The notes under the pieces: model-generated
The model's input: the letters and a program-made list of their open reading frames with translations, nothing else
The model's database searches: none
What the model was told of the DNA's origin: nothing
Part shown: piece by piece, positions 11,301 to 22,593 of the stretch
How positions within the stretch are numbered: the first letter of the stretch is position 1
How the letters are laid out: every line of letters starts with the position of its first letter
Program-made: the position numbers and the translations under genes
Source: Mesostigma viride
Lineage: Eukaryota; Streptophyta; Mesostigmatophyceae; Mesostigmatales; Mesostigmataceae
Reading direction: 5' to 3'
Length of the DNA stretch: 64,000 nucleotides
Assembly (NCBI GenBank): GCA_009746045.1
Contig: RPFO01000156.1
Location: forward strand, 4,600,091-4,664,090

Positions 11301-11367
11301 GCATTATGATGCCAACTAGTGCTAACTGACTGATATTTATAGCAGTGAGTTGGATACCATTTAAGGA

Positions 11368-12000
11368 TTAATAAATAAACTCGTGCTCCCGTTGGGGAGT
11401 CACGGAGCACCAGAGTGCTTTTAATCCCTGTGTGTGCATGAACAGGAAGAAAGGGCAGAGGAGACCCCCTTTCTCCTTCATGCCTGAGGCATGCCACAGC
11501 AGCAATGGGACACGATAAACGATCCGGCAAGTTCTGTGGGCAGTATAAGACCGTGTGAGCATAGCCGTACTATCATAACAAGGATCGAGCGTGGGCAAGT
11601 AATCTGATCATCGCCAGGACGTACGTAGCATGGCTGTACAAAGGCTAAGCTAAGCTAGGCTGTGGCTGCTTGTGTACCATGCGTTAGCGGAGCACGAGTG
11701 ACTAGGTATGATGGCTAGGCTAGGCAAACATTCTAGGCATGGCTGCCATAGCGGCAGTTACTACATGTACCAATTATTCAAGCTAATAATGTAGGGCTAT
11801 TCTAGCCCGCAGGGGGCGACCACATCTTGTGGTTGATCATCAGGTCCCCGCCCCTCCAGTACACCTTGGGCTTCTGGTGGGGGCCCTGCTGCTTGTGGCG
11901 GAGGTACTCAGGCCACAGGTCGCGTCGCTGCTGCTGCTGAGCGGGGGTCAGGTCGTCGTCCAGCGTCCAGGTGAGGTAGTTCATGCAACCTCTTGCGACG
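11368..12000 (-). mobile_element. ORF1-only element, beta subfamily, 5'-truncated
   Basis: The minus strand encodes the final ~60 residues of the beta ORF1 (LDDDLTPAQQQQRRDLWPEY.., KVYWRGGDLMINHKMW, 11984-11802), followed by the same 3' region and hairpin as the 9430-10385 copy. The tail TTAATAAATAAAC is at the 11368 end. Its 5' end abuts a LINE 3' UTR. Confidence 0.7.
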
Positions 12001-12132
12001 AGAGATTAGCTTAGAGTTAGATTAGTTCGGTTTCGCGGCTTCGCCCACCTCCATCCATCCAGCAAGGGAATAATATGGGCTACATGATCTCCCAACGGAG
12101 TCATGTTCTAATTTAATTTTTTTTTTTTTACT
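12001..12132 (+). mobile_element. LINE 3' UTR fragment with poly-T/TTTAA tail
   Basis: Same 3' UTR as LINE copies A and B, including the CTCC/GGAG hairpin inside CATG, ending in a run of about 13 T. Only the 3' UTR remains. Confidence 0.7.
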
Positions 12133-12138
12133 ATTCTA

Positions 12139-12480
12139 CTACACTACTATACTGCCTAGTCCCCTAAGCGGGGGTGGCTGGGGGTGCTGCATGGGGAAAG
12201 GGGGGTCGCTTGCCAGGGCTTGTGGCCGACGTACGTAGATGGCGGCCCCCTTCCAGTACACCGGCTTTCCTGCTGCTGTCGATCTGCCGGAGCTGGAGGT
12301 AGGTCGGCCATAGCTCCCGTCGCCGTTGTTGCTGCGCCAGTGGTCAAGCCATCGTCCAAGGTGTAGTGAGTCCTCTCGAGCCGCTTGCGGGGAGAACGAA
12401 ATCTTGTACGCCGGGTTCTCAAAGCTATGAGCAGCTGCCAGCGGAGGCGCTCCTGCATGCCTTACCCCACGAGCGGGGAA
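12139..12480 (-). pseudogene. Alpha ORF1 C-terminal fragment
   Basis: The minus strand encodes the YTLDDGLTTGAATTATGAMA segment and KPVYWKGAAIYV, matching the end of the 5773-7258 ORF1. Two frame changes are visible. No 3' region is attached. Confidence 0.65.
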
Positions 12481-12489
12481 GGCGGAGGG

Positions 12490-12640
12490 CAAAGGAATGA
12501 TTGGTAAACCTGCCATGAACTATACACAGCAGTTGCTGCATGGCCGACCTTTAGTGGCCGACCTTGAGTGGCACCAGCCCAGTTTGAACACCGCATTTCC
12601 TCCCAGTCTAGGGACTGTATAACAGTAGTGTACATAGACT
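12490..12640 (+). pseudogene. LINE ORF2 C-terminal fragment
   Basis: Contains the MNYTQQLL..D and VAPAQFEHRI-like segment found at the end of the LINE RT proteins, with internal duplications around GGCCGACCT. No open frame is left. Confidence 0.5.
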
Positions 12641-12689
12641 AGTCAGGCTTAGCCTAGTATATAGGCTAGAGGTGTGGCAGACATTGATT

Positions 12690-13135
12690 ATTTTATTAAG
12701 CAAACCGGCCCGCACTCCAGTTGGGGAGTCACGGATCGAGCACAATAATCAGAGTTAAACTGCTTTTCATCCGGCCTGTACAGTATTATGTTGTCACATG
12801 CACTAGCTAGGAAGGGGGAAGAGACACCCGTCTCCCCTCACGCCCAGGATCGGAGGCAAGCTAGCCACAGCTGCAATCTAAACAACTCACTACATAGGAG
12901 AGTCTGGCATGATTCTCTGTGGGTGCGCTAATGCTGCCGCTGAAATGTGCGCGGGGTGACATGGTGGGGGAATTGTCTGGCACGATGAAACTGTAGACTG
13001 AAGTGTGCAGGCCGGTATATATAGACATGTGCCGCGGTGCATAGTAGCTACTAGGCTGAACTAACTTTAAAAAAGGTCTAGCCCAGTATAGTACGCTGAG
13101 CTACTATATACACAACCGCGCTGCGAAGGGCCATA
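12690..13135. other. Degenerate beta-like tail and unassigned DNA
   Basis: 12700-12850 resembles a decayed minus-strand beta 3' end (GCACTCCAGTTGGGGAGTCACGG). The rest shows nothing recognisable. Confidence 0.4.
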
Positions 13136-13139
13136 TTTA

Positions 13140-14240
13140 TACATATAGCATATTGGGGCACCAATGTACATACTAGTTGGATGCAGGGTACGTGAGGAGA
13201 CCGCTTAATTCTAACGCCGTGCTGACCACCTGAAACAGACAAGGGACGTGAAAGTTATCAGGTCCCGAAGTACTGCATGCCGACCGGCGGTGGCGGCGGT
13301 GCATGCACACTGAGGTCTCAGTGGATAGGACACGTGGCAGGCAGGGCCTGCACAGGCTTAGCCTGGACCATCACGTGACTAAGTAAGGTCCACGGAGGCT
13401 GAGGACACAAGGGTCCTGTGGCTAAGTAGAGGCCAGTAGGCCAGGATCGACTTCGTGTGCTCTGCAAGGATGCTCATCCGTGCCGGCAGAGCTGTGACAC
13501 GGAACTGGTGATATCTAGTCACGGGATGTCAGAGATCCTTGGGCCGCTGCCTGCAGCAAGGATGCAAGGCAGCGATTATTAAGCAGAGCTCTGGCAAGGT
13601 AGCGGTGCACTGTTCTGAGCCGATGGGAGATGCCTTAGGGCACGATGGAATGAGGTGACATAAAGCTATTGCCTATAAGGCAGGTCAAGGCAGTTCTAAT
13701 TTGCATACCCGCCGTGCATGGTCATGTCGCCCTGCATGCCGGCGAGCAAGCCGACGAGAGCGTTATACTTGGTGCAAGGGATTAAAGGTTGCAAGCCTGG
13801 CAAGCGACCTAGGTTCAGTCAACAGCGGAAAGACCAGGAGCTCACAGTTAGCATTTTGGGCAACCAATATGCTAAGTGGATGCAGTTTGGAAAGACCTTT
13901 CCAACGCCGTGCTGACCGCCTGAAACAGACAAGGGACAAGAAAGATATGAGGTCCCGAAGTCCTAGCCGTCCGTGGCCGACTAGGGTGCGGTCCCGTCTG
14001 GTATAGTGGACAGGACACGTGGCAGGCCGTGCCTGCACAGGCTCAGCCTGTCTATCACGTGACTGTGGTCCACGTAGACCAGGAGGAGCAGCAGCCTGTG
14101 ACTGGTGGGGTACTGGAGCTGGCACAGGACTGCAACACAAGGATACTAGACCTTGCAGCCTGGCTTGTGACAGGTCCTGTACTTCCTAGGTTGCAGGAGT
14201 CTAGGCAAATCCAGCTCGTCCTGGCTCTGCACTGATGCCA
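13140..14240 (+). repeat. Long dispersed direct repeat, left copy with partial duplicate
   Basis: 13140-13855 matches, in direct orientation, the sequence at 35612-35678 continued at 43810-44430 after element 2. A second partial unit starts near 13856. Each unit begins near a TTGGATGCAG block and contains AACGCCGTGCTGACC, the very site into which element 2 inserted. Two long direct repeats on either side of a decayed pol gene would fit LTRs of that element, but the terminal TG..CA ends and primer site were not located, so this stays a repeat of unknown class. Confidence 0.55.
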
Positions 14241-14559
14241 GTGGACGTTACTGTAGGGATTTGTCTGTATACCTGCACGTGCCTCGTCACGCCGATGGGA
14301 ACGAGGAACAACGCAAAGGATATAGCTGGTCATGGGGGATGACCAGCTATCTTGGCAAGCACGAACCGTGGGTGCCCACATTGGACGTGGAAGTGACCAC
14401 CGTGGTCGTGACTTGGTGCACGGGTTAATAAAAGGTTGCTGCCTGCAACTTTGGCTCATCCCGTTGTGTGTGAACGATCGACCAGGAGCTCACGCTCTGT
14501 GCTTCGTTCTTAACTCGTACTATTGCATTTTCCTGCTGCAAGTTTTCATGTCGGCCGAC

Positions 14560-14941
14560 GCTCGGGCAAACACGCCTGAGTCGCATTCTTCCAGCCGCCA
14601 AGATACGTCGGTGCCGCCGGCGCGCGAGAGGTCGTTCTATCCTTACACGCACCATGCAGTCAAACGCATCTACCTTTGTGCAGGCTGCGTACGTAGCGCG
14701 AGGCCTTGCTGAGGGCGGGTGGGTTGCGGTGTTCGGCAACGCAGCTGGGCCGTCAGCTAACGACCCAGTGGTAATGAGGATAAGGGCGACGACGTCGCCA
14801 GGCGAAACGGGCAGAGTGGCCACCGAGCGTCTCGTCAGTATACGGGACGAGATAGCCTCTTTGATTTACAGTTTGGAGGTCGCGTACCAGGGAGGTCACG
14901 TGACGATACAAGCGTTGGACTTGGCGAGGCGGAGACGCTGA
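14560..14941 (+). CDS. Hypothetical protein fragment
   Basis: An open frame from 14654 encodes 95 residues with an FVQAAYVARGLAEGGWVAVF segment and a C-terminal Arg-rich end. A frame beginning MSADARANTPES at 14548 overlaps it. A single frameshift would join them. Its position between retroelement blocks suggests a retroelement structural protein, but no motif was recognised. Confidence 0.25.
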
Positions 14942-15439
14942 GTCAGTTAACCGCCATCTGTTTAGGTGGTGCGAGACTGTATAATCATTGGGTGGCTACA
15001 AGCTCATTGGGGGAAGGCACGGACGCATCGCACATTGCACAGCAACTGACACGGGGCCAGCAGGGGCCAGGGCTGCATGGACCAAAGCCCAAGGGGCTCC
15101 TTATGGTGGACGTCATCCGGGCGCTGATGGAACGGCAAGCGTGATCCCAAGGTATCTAAGCTCACGGGGTGGGGGTCATGTTGGGCAGCAACATTAGTTA
15201 GAGGTCCAGATACCAACTCGATCACAGGTGTCGATTCTGAGGGCTGAGGATGCTGCATGCAGGGTTGCACATGTCCTTAGCCAGTTGCCTGCAGCCGTGT
15301 CTGATTTCTGGATACATAATCATCACCTGTTTATTTCAGATCGGTAATAATTCTGGGGGTGCCCACTGTGTTCTGCATGTGGTAGAGGGCTACATACATA
15401 TGATACCAAGGGTCTGCTTCTGTGGTTTTGCGCTCACCC

Positions 15440-16110
15440 TCGATCGCGTCGTTCACTGGCTCCGGGGCGCTCTTCCGGCTCAGGTCTGGCTGGCCGCCGA
15501 GGGCCACGACAAACGCATCCAGTCGGCCTTGGCGCAGCTGACGATCCCGGGCCCTGCCCTCCCGCCACATGCTATATTCGCATTGCCTCCCTGCCTGCAC
15601 GGATGGGTGGCTGTGGTCTGACTCGTGCCGCCTGGCTCAGTGCATGGCCCCAGCAGCATTTTTGGGCTCCGTCGCTCAGTCGTGGGCGGAAAGCTGCCGG
15701 CAGCCTCCTGCCCCTTTTGGCAACGGCCGCGCCTGACCTCCTGGACCCCAGCAGCCCTTTGCCCTTTCTCACCGCCATCCAGGAGGCCTATGCTGAGATC
15801 CAGCAGCAGGCCTGTTCTCCCGTCCGTGCCGCTCAGGCGGTGCAGCGCCGCCTCCCTCGCAAGATGTCCTGGAGGAGTTTGGGGCCATGGGGCCCCTGAC
15901 CTCCGCCTTCTTCAAGGAGTGTTGCCGGCTCCGGGAGGACCGCGGCTGGACCTGGAGGGCCAGCGGGCCCCATGGTCGGCGCGGACCTGCATGGACGTCA
16001 TATTGCAGCGTCAGCGCTTAATTGTCGGTGGCGCTGACTCGGGCCATGGCTGACATCATGCTCCGCCGTACGCGGGCTGATTTTGCGGTGCAGCAGGGCT
16101 ATTAGGTTCC
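15440..16110 (+). pseudogene. Decayed retroelement ORF, C-terminal part
   Basis: Shares a collinear segment with the minus strand at 45740-45390: the EEFGAMGP block, then a CRLREDR-like segment, then the RTRADF end. It also resembles the minus-strand frame at 48504-48848 (PDL..PS.PF..A.Q..Y..IQQ). The three are relics of one retroelement type distinct from LINE copies A and B. Composition suggests the region downstream of a reverse transcriptase. Several frame breaks. Confidence 0.4.
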
Positions 16111-16199
16111 TCCCGTTAGGATATTCCATTGGTCTTATCGTACTATAGAGCTTTGACATGGCTCTGTATATATAGGCTTATAGCTGGGCGTTTGCTTTG

Positions 16200-18210
16200 G
16201 TTTGAGTGATTTCACTCCATACTGTAAGTAATTATATTTTTAATATACATATGAGGGTCCGGCCATACTGGCTGGGGCAGAATTTCTTATGCCAGCCGGG
16301 GGTGACGATAACCTCTGAGGAGCTAGCACAAGGAGGGCAGGGCTGCCTACCCCAGGCTACAGAGATAATATCTCTACTCCCAGGGTCTTAGTGTGGCTGT
16401 AAGGGCTGTGAAGGGAGTTGCAGTGGAGGGACCTGATTCTAAGGTGCCCATTGCACAGGACCTGCTGATCATCCCTGGCAACTACGTTTGACCCACGCCA
16501 GTTGGGGGTGCAGAGGTATTAGATCCCTGGAACGAGTCCTGTCTGTACTCTTGGCGCAAGCTATAGTGGAGATGATGCAAAGCCCCATGCAAGATGGCTA
16601 AGGCATGGACCCTTGGCTTTGTGGCCTCTGGGCATGAGTGGATGATTGCCAACTGTGCAGAGCCTGTTGTAGATGTCCTCCCTGAGGATCACCAGCTGCT
16701 CAGATTGATGTTAAATTGTCTTCAAGCTCAAGCAGGTAGATGGCGTCGAGGTGCCACATGTCTGACAGGCCAGTTGTAACCAATACCATGGCACTGGACA
16801 GTTAGCAGATGAGGCTCTACTATACGCCAGGGATGCTGCATGACACGTGGAGAATGTTGTTGTACGTGTGTTTTCTTGTCTTTCCTGCATGGTCAAAGGC
16901 ATTGCCTATGGCTCTAGCTGCTTTGATAGAGTTTCAAGAGGGCTTTTCTCAAGGGTGACCACGAAGAGGCTAGGGAGACATGGCGAACGATAGGTCACGT
17001 ACCTTTCTTTGTTAGTGTGCCTGCAGTGTGGAGGGCAGAGATCAAGGCAAGGTACCTAAGGATTCTCAAGGGTGTAGAGGGTCTAATGGTCCAGTCCCAT
17101 CATCTGGAGGAAAAGCCTCGAGAAGTTTCTCAAAGCTGACAGCTGTGGCTTGTCTGTATCCCCATGCAGTTGATCCTTGCTTGTTCAGTCCAGGCTAGGG
17201 ATGTTGGCCTGCCTGTATTTTCCTCCCTGCATGGTGATGATATGCAACTCATGGGTTCTCCCTCCTGCATGGATTGAGAAGACTTTGTCCAGGATCCAGA
17301 AACGGTTTGAGCTCAGGGTAAGAAGATCCATACCGCACATGGTTGAGAATGATCGAGCCCATGGTCTTTTGTGGGATGCAGGCAACACTGATCAAACAGC
17401 ATGCAGGGTTCTTGGGTCATCAAGCTGCATGGAGGATGGTAGCCATTATACTCATGCAGCAGATCCTTGAGGCCCTGCAGGAGCCCATTACTAATGGGGC
17501 CCAGCCAAGGTGTGCTACCATACACGCGGTAATAATGTTGGCATCAGGTTGGCTATATAGCATTTGCGCGCCTGACCTGCTGGTCTTGTGTCGATTGACA
17601 GATTCCCAGCTGGTCGAGGTGGGTGCTGAGAGTGTGCTGCAATCTGTGAGGATACATGTCTCCACCTCTCATCTTGGGTCCTCTGGATTTGTACAGGCCC
17701 TTTGACATGGTTTTCTAGGTGGACAGTTATATGGATAGTGAGGAAGGTCACAGAGGTCAGGGGGCGGGCAGCAGTGCATTAATCACCTGCATGGTGCAAG
17801 AGCAGTCCTCTCTAGCTAGTCTGCTGGTACAGTCGGTCGCAGAATAGGGTAACCCCCAGCAGTGAAATTGCTGAGTGCAGGACAATCTGTGAGGGGCTGC
17901 ACACAGCCCTTTACTTGAGGGAGCTTTTCTACCAGCTGTGTAAGGTAGCTTCCTGTACGTCGGTTGCTGATGCACACACTGGTGAATTAAACTGACACGA
18001 GCATGACTGGTGAATTAAACTGACACGGTGATCGAGCATGGACATGGGCATGGTGCATGCAGTTCGTGCACAGGCAGCTGGCCAGAAGCAGGGACCTTGA
18101 TATTATCTGTTGCTCATCAAGGAAATTTCTGGCTTGGCTGACATTGAACATGTGGCCCGCCGGCGGCGTGGATAACCCTGCAGACGCTCTCACCAAGCTC
18201 GAGGAGAAGG
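16200..18210 (+). pseudogene. Ty1/copia-like pol relic
   Basis: Interrupted frames near 17170-17330 resemble a copia RT core (DPCLF then, after a break, HGDDMQLMG in place of YVDDM, then IEKTLSRIQKRFEL). Near 17860-17945 an SEIAECRTICEG..LYLRELFYQL segment resembles the copia RNase H helix. The frame ends with VDNPADALTKLEEK, the NPAD.LTK signature of copia RNase H. At that codon element 1 interrupts it. The same frame resumes at 25973 (AVQQYPLLRGLM) and at 34571 (GPHGGVLGRP.. to a stop near 34648), which supports both the identification and the insertion order. Confidence 0.55.
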
Positions 18211-18336
18211 AGGGGATTCATAGGTGTTTGCTCAATTTCACAAGTCTTCAAATGAGTAAAAAAAAAATCTTTCAGATCTGAGGGTACCTAAAGCTGGACT
18301 GTTGCAGGCAGCATGTAGACCATGAAAATAGACCAC

Positions 18337-19426
18337 AGTTAGGTTAATATTGTGCGGAAACCTTTTTGCCACTTGGGCTACTCAGGTTCCGCACAATATT
18401 ACCGGCGATAACCACTCGCCGGACACTCAAGTTCACGACGTCGTGAACTTGAGTGTCCGGCGAGTGGTTATCGCCGGTAATATTGTGCGGAACCTGAGTA
18501 GCCCAAGTGGCAAAAAGGTTTCCGCACAATATTAACCTAACTAAAACCTAGCCTCTTGGGGCGAGGACGAATCACTAGGCTCGGAACACCCGTATGCATG
18601 AATATGATCGAATATAAGCATCTCGTTGGTGCAAATATCGATATGAATATGATCGAATATGAGCATCTCCTTGGTGCGCATATGATTAGAGCCGGGTGCC
18701 AAATCGGAACGAATTATTCCCCCAAATAATCCGCTTCCGAGTGGATTCGAACCTGCGCCCCGCAAGGAACCAGGTCTTAGTTAGGTTAATATTGTGCGGA
18801 AACCTTTTTGCCACTTGGGCTACTCAGGTTCCGCACAATATTACCGGCGATAACCACTCGCCGGACACTCAAGTTCACGACGTCGTGAACTTGAGTGTCC
18901 GGCGAGTGGTTATCGCCGGTAATATTGTGCGGAACCTGAGTAGCCCAAGTGGCAAAAAGGTTTCCGCACAATATTAACCTAACTAAGACCTGGATCCTTG
19001 CGGGGCGCAGGTTCGAATCCACTCGGAAGCGGATTATTTGGGGGAATAATTCGTTCCGATTTGGCACCCGGCTCTAATCATATGCGCACCAAGGAGATGC
19101 TCATATTCGATCATATTCATATCGATATTTGCACCAACGAGATGCTTATATTCGATCATATTCATGCATACGGGTGTTCCGAGCCTAGTGATTCGTCCTC
19201 GCCCCAAGAGGCTAGGTTTTAGTTAGGTTAATATTGTGCGGAAACCTTTTTGCCACTTGGGCTACTCAGGTTCCGCACAATATTACCGGCGATAACCACT
19301 CGCCGGACACTCAAGTTCACGACGTCGTGAACTTGAGTGTCCGGCGAGTGGTTATCGCCGGTAATATTGTGCGGAACCTGAGTAGCCCAAGTGGCAAAAA
19401 GGTTTCCGCACAATATTAACCTAACT
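18337..19426. mobile_element. 1,090-bp palindromic foldback element
   Basis: Three copies of a 206-bp palindrome (18337-18542, 18779-18984, 19221-19426) alternate with two 236-bp spacers (18543-18778 and 18985-19220) that are inverted copies of each other, so the whole is a palindrome centred at 18881/18882. Ends are AGTTAGGTTAATATT and its complement. The insertion split a satellite unit and duplicated ACCAC (18332-18336 and 19427-19431). The spacer carries GGTTCGAATCC, a perfect RNA polymerase III B-box/tRNA T-arm core, at 19010-19020 and mirrored at 18743-18753. The open frames inside are by-products of the symmetry. Confidence 0.85.
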
Positions 19427-19431
19427 ACCAC

Positions 19432-20963
19432 CCACGAAAATTGGGCTCATTCTGAGCTCAAATGGTGACATGTGACAGCATACATGTGCAGTTTTTCGTC
19501 ATTTTCCCCCTTTTCTTACATGAAACAAATATGAATAGTGAACAAATGAACTCATATCAGGCTGGATTCTTGCAGGCAGCATCTAGACCATGAAAATAGA
19601 CCACCCACAAAAATTGGGCTCATTCTGAGCTCAAATGGTGACATGTGACAGCATACATGTGCAGTTTTTCGTCATTTTCCCCCTTTTCTTACATGAAACA
19701 AATATGAATAGTGGACAAATGAACTCATTTCAGGCTGGATTCTTGCAGGCAGCATGTAGACCATGCAAATAGACCACCCACAAAAATTGGGCTCATTCTG
19801 AGCTCAAATGGTGACATGTGACAGCATACATGTGCAGTTTTTCGTCATTTTCCCCCTTTTCTTACATGAAACAAATATGAATAGTGGACAAATGAACTCA
19901 TTTCAGGCTGGATTCTTGCAGGCAGCATGTAGACCATGAAAATAGACCACCCACAAAAATTGGGCTCATTCTGAGCTCAAATGGTGACATGTGACAGCAT
20001 ACATGTGCATTTTTTCGTCATTTTCCCCCTTTTCTTACATGAAACAAATATGAATAGTGGACAAATGAACTCATTTCAGGCTGGATTCTTGCAGGCAGCA
20101 TCTAGACCATGAAAATAGACCACCCACAAAAATTGGGCTCATTCTGAGCTCAAATGGTGACATGTGACAGCATACATGTGCAGTTTTTCGTCATTTTCCC
20201 CCTTTTCTGACATGAAACAAATATGAATAGTGAACAAATGAACTCATTTCAGGCTGGATTCTTGCAAGCAGCATCTAGACCATGAAAATAGACCACCCAC
20301 AAAAATTGGGCTCATTCTGAGCTCAAATGGTGACATGTGACAGTGTAAATATGCAGCTTTTCGTCATTTGCACCGGTTTCTTACATGAAACTAATAGGAA
20401 TCATGACCAAATGAACTCATATCGAGCTGCCAGGATTCTTGCAAGCAACATTTAAACCATAATACTACACCACCTACAAAAATTGGGCTCATTATGAGCT
20501 CAAATGGTGACATGTGACAGTATAAATATGCAGTTTTACGCCATTTTCATCGTTTTCTTACACGAAATAAATAGGAATCATGACCAAATGAGCTCATATC
20601 GAGCTGGATTCTTGCAAGCTACATTTAAACCATAATACTAGACCACCTACAAAAATTGGGCTCATTATGAGCTCAAATGGTGACATGTGACAGTATAAAT
20701 ATGCAACCTTTTGTCATTTGCACCGGTTTCTTACATGAAACAAATAGGAATCATGAACCAATGAACTCATATCCAGCTGGATTCTTGCAAGCTACATTTA
20801 AACCATAATACTACACCACCTACAAAAATTGGGCTCATTATGAGCTCAAATGGTGACATGTGACAGTATGAATATGCAGTTTTACGCCATTTGCACCGGT
20901 TTCTTACATGAAACAAATAGGAATCATGACCAAATGAACTCATATCAAGCTGGATTCTTGCAA
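19432..20963 (+). repeat. 173-bp satellite array, element 1 left arm
   Basis: The TTGGGCTCAT landmark recurs at 19441, 19614, 19787, 19960, 20133, 20306, 20483, 20656 and 20829: a 173-bp period with one 177-bp unit. The outer five units are nearly identical; the inner four, next to the core, carry shared differences (AATAGGAATCATGA in place of AATATGAATAGTGG), so homogenisation is regional. One further outer unit is split by the palindrome. Confidence 0.92.
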
Positions 20964-21064
20964 GCTTAACATCCATGAAATATGCTCATTGTATAATGGT
21001 TTACGATTTATGAATGCAGGGGGGTCGCTACGCGAGTGACCAACAAGCACTCAAGTCAACAATA

Positions 21065-21590
21065 TGCCCAGAAAGAAGGCAGGGCCAGGTAAAGTAAAGG
21101 CTGGTCCTGAAAATGCACCCAGGGTGCCCACAACATGTCTACTACGTTACACCCTCGCTATCCTAGACCCTGCAGCCTGCCGGGGGGGGCACAAAATGTA
21201 ACTGGCAGCCAGGGACCATGGTGCAGGCCAAACAGCAGGTGTAAAGCTAGCTCAAAGCTAGCTCAGTCCAAAGAATGAAATAATAAGAAGCAAATACTTG
21301 GCAAGGTTAGGTCCATGATCGTTATTGGAGGCTTGGCTGCCACCACGGTGCTCGACAATGATGCTGAAGCCTTCAATTATATATAAAGCAGATACTGCAA
21401 AGAGGCACAAATAGCAATACAAGCACAATGTAAGCATGACAAGCTCAAGTTTCCAAGCCAGTCTAGCTCACTTGGACATGAGTTAAAGCGTTGGAAACAT
21501 ATGGGCAACATCCCAGCAGGCCTTGAAAAAGTTTTCAGCAACAAGGCAGTATATGTTTTAAATCAAACTACCACATTGCAATTCTAAGCA
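21065..21590 (+). other. Candidate spliced frame in the element core
   Basis: An ATG at about 21069 starts a basic peptide MPRKKAGPGKVKAGP. A separate ATG-less open stretch at about 21398-21586 reads KHDKLKFPSQSSSLGHELKRWKHM and LEKVFSNKAVYVLNQ, ending in a stop. Both are conserved in element 2 (38300-38820) apart from small indels. They could be exons of a core gene, but no unique splice path could be proved and no domain was recognised. Confidence 0.3.
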
Positions 21591-21710
21591 CAGTGACTTC
21601 TGCTTGCTGCTGTTTTGACGACACAAGGCCGTTTACCTTTTCAGTGACAACACGGGAAAAGAAAGCATTACCCAGCAAACTTCCTTTAAGTTCCCCGGAC
21701 ATAGGCGTAA

Positions 21711-22355
21711 TCACAACCACGACGTTGGGCATCGAAAAGAACCGGAATCATAAAGTCTGCGGGAGTTATAAGCTACGATACTCTTGACACGCTTATTTAG
21801 AACGACGCGGTTGCGGATGACATCCGGAACCTTGTTCTTGACGTGCGCCCAGGCCGCCAGCTGCGCGGAACAGCTCAAGAAATATATATTAAAGGACGGT
21901 GACGCCCGGGAAGCACCCAGCCTTGCGGCAAAAGTAAAATATGGCTCGCGCTCGCCGTGGTTTTCGCCAGGCGTGACTGCGATATCACGACGAAAAAATG
22001 GAGACTCTTTGACCCATCTAACTGCCCAGGTCCCTCTGTTGCCCGGGTCGCCCATTAGCCCAGAAGCGTACCATAACCCATACTCGCGATATCCGCAGCT
22101 ACTGGGCGGAAAAAGAAATTGTAAAACCGAACAGCATACTGACCTATCATGCCATCTACGTAGCTTCCAGAATTTCTTCACCGTTGCCAAAATCCGTTCA
22201 TGAACAATATTTTCGACGTACACAAAGCACCTGCACGTCAATCTCCCCTGACATTGGTTATCTGCCCCATCTTCATGATCTAACACGCAAACACCTAAAG
22301 TATTTGCATAACACAGGCGTTTTGCCCTCTGGTTCTCAGTTTCACTCATTGCCAT
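21711..22355 (-). CDS. Hypothetical core protein, 214 aa
   Basis: The longest frame in the core, identical in element 2 (38945-39589). It starts MAMSETENQRAKRLCYA; the middle contains GDPGNRGTWAVRWVKESPFF and the C-terminal half is basic (IRNRVVLNKRVKSIV). An in-frame 42-nt stretch with GTCAGT..CCGCCCAG ends could be an intron. A 139-codon frame lies antisense to it on the plus strand (21784-22203). Identity between the two elements shows recent common origin, not selection, so coding status is uncertain. No family recognised. Confidence 0.4.
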   Translation of the reverse strand: MAMSETENQRAKRLCYANTLGVCVLDHEDGADNQCQGRLTCRCFVYVENIVHERILATVKKFWKLRRWHDRSVCCSVLQFLFPPSSCGYREYGLWYASGLMGDPGNRGTWAVRWVKESPFFRRDIAVTPGENHGEREPYFTFAARLGASRASPSFNIYFLSCSAQLAAWAHVKNKVPDVIRNRVVLNKRVKSIVAYNSRRLYDSGSFRCPTSWL

Positions 22356-22593
22356 ATCATATTATGCAGGCACGTTTTGGTAAACAATCGCCGGCGACGT
22401 TGGTTTTGTTCGTGCGCGCACAAAGTAATTACCGGTAGTGCTTGGCAGGCTGTACGCACCTGCAGCCGCGCGCGCGCAAAGACGACGGTCACTGTGCTTT
22501 GTTCATTCAAATGCCATTTGCATGCGAGGCTCGGACAACACCGCGGACTGTTTGAATCAGAATTTTTTCACTTTTGGATGGTCCTTCGTTTCT

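Noticed and set aside
18390..18410. CAATATTAC near the geminivirus/circovirus-type origin nonamer TAATATTAC
   Set aside because: Eight of nine bases in an AT-rich palindrome arm is weak, it is not at a hairpin loop apex, and no Rep gene is present.
18350..19431. 61-93 codon frames repeated on both strands
   Set aside because: They are forced by palindrome symmetry: the same peptide appears on both strands. No sign of coding.
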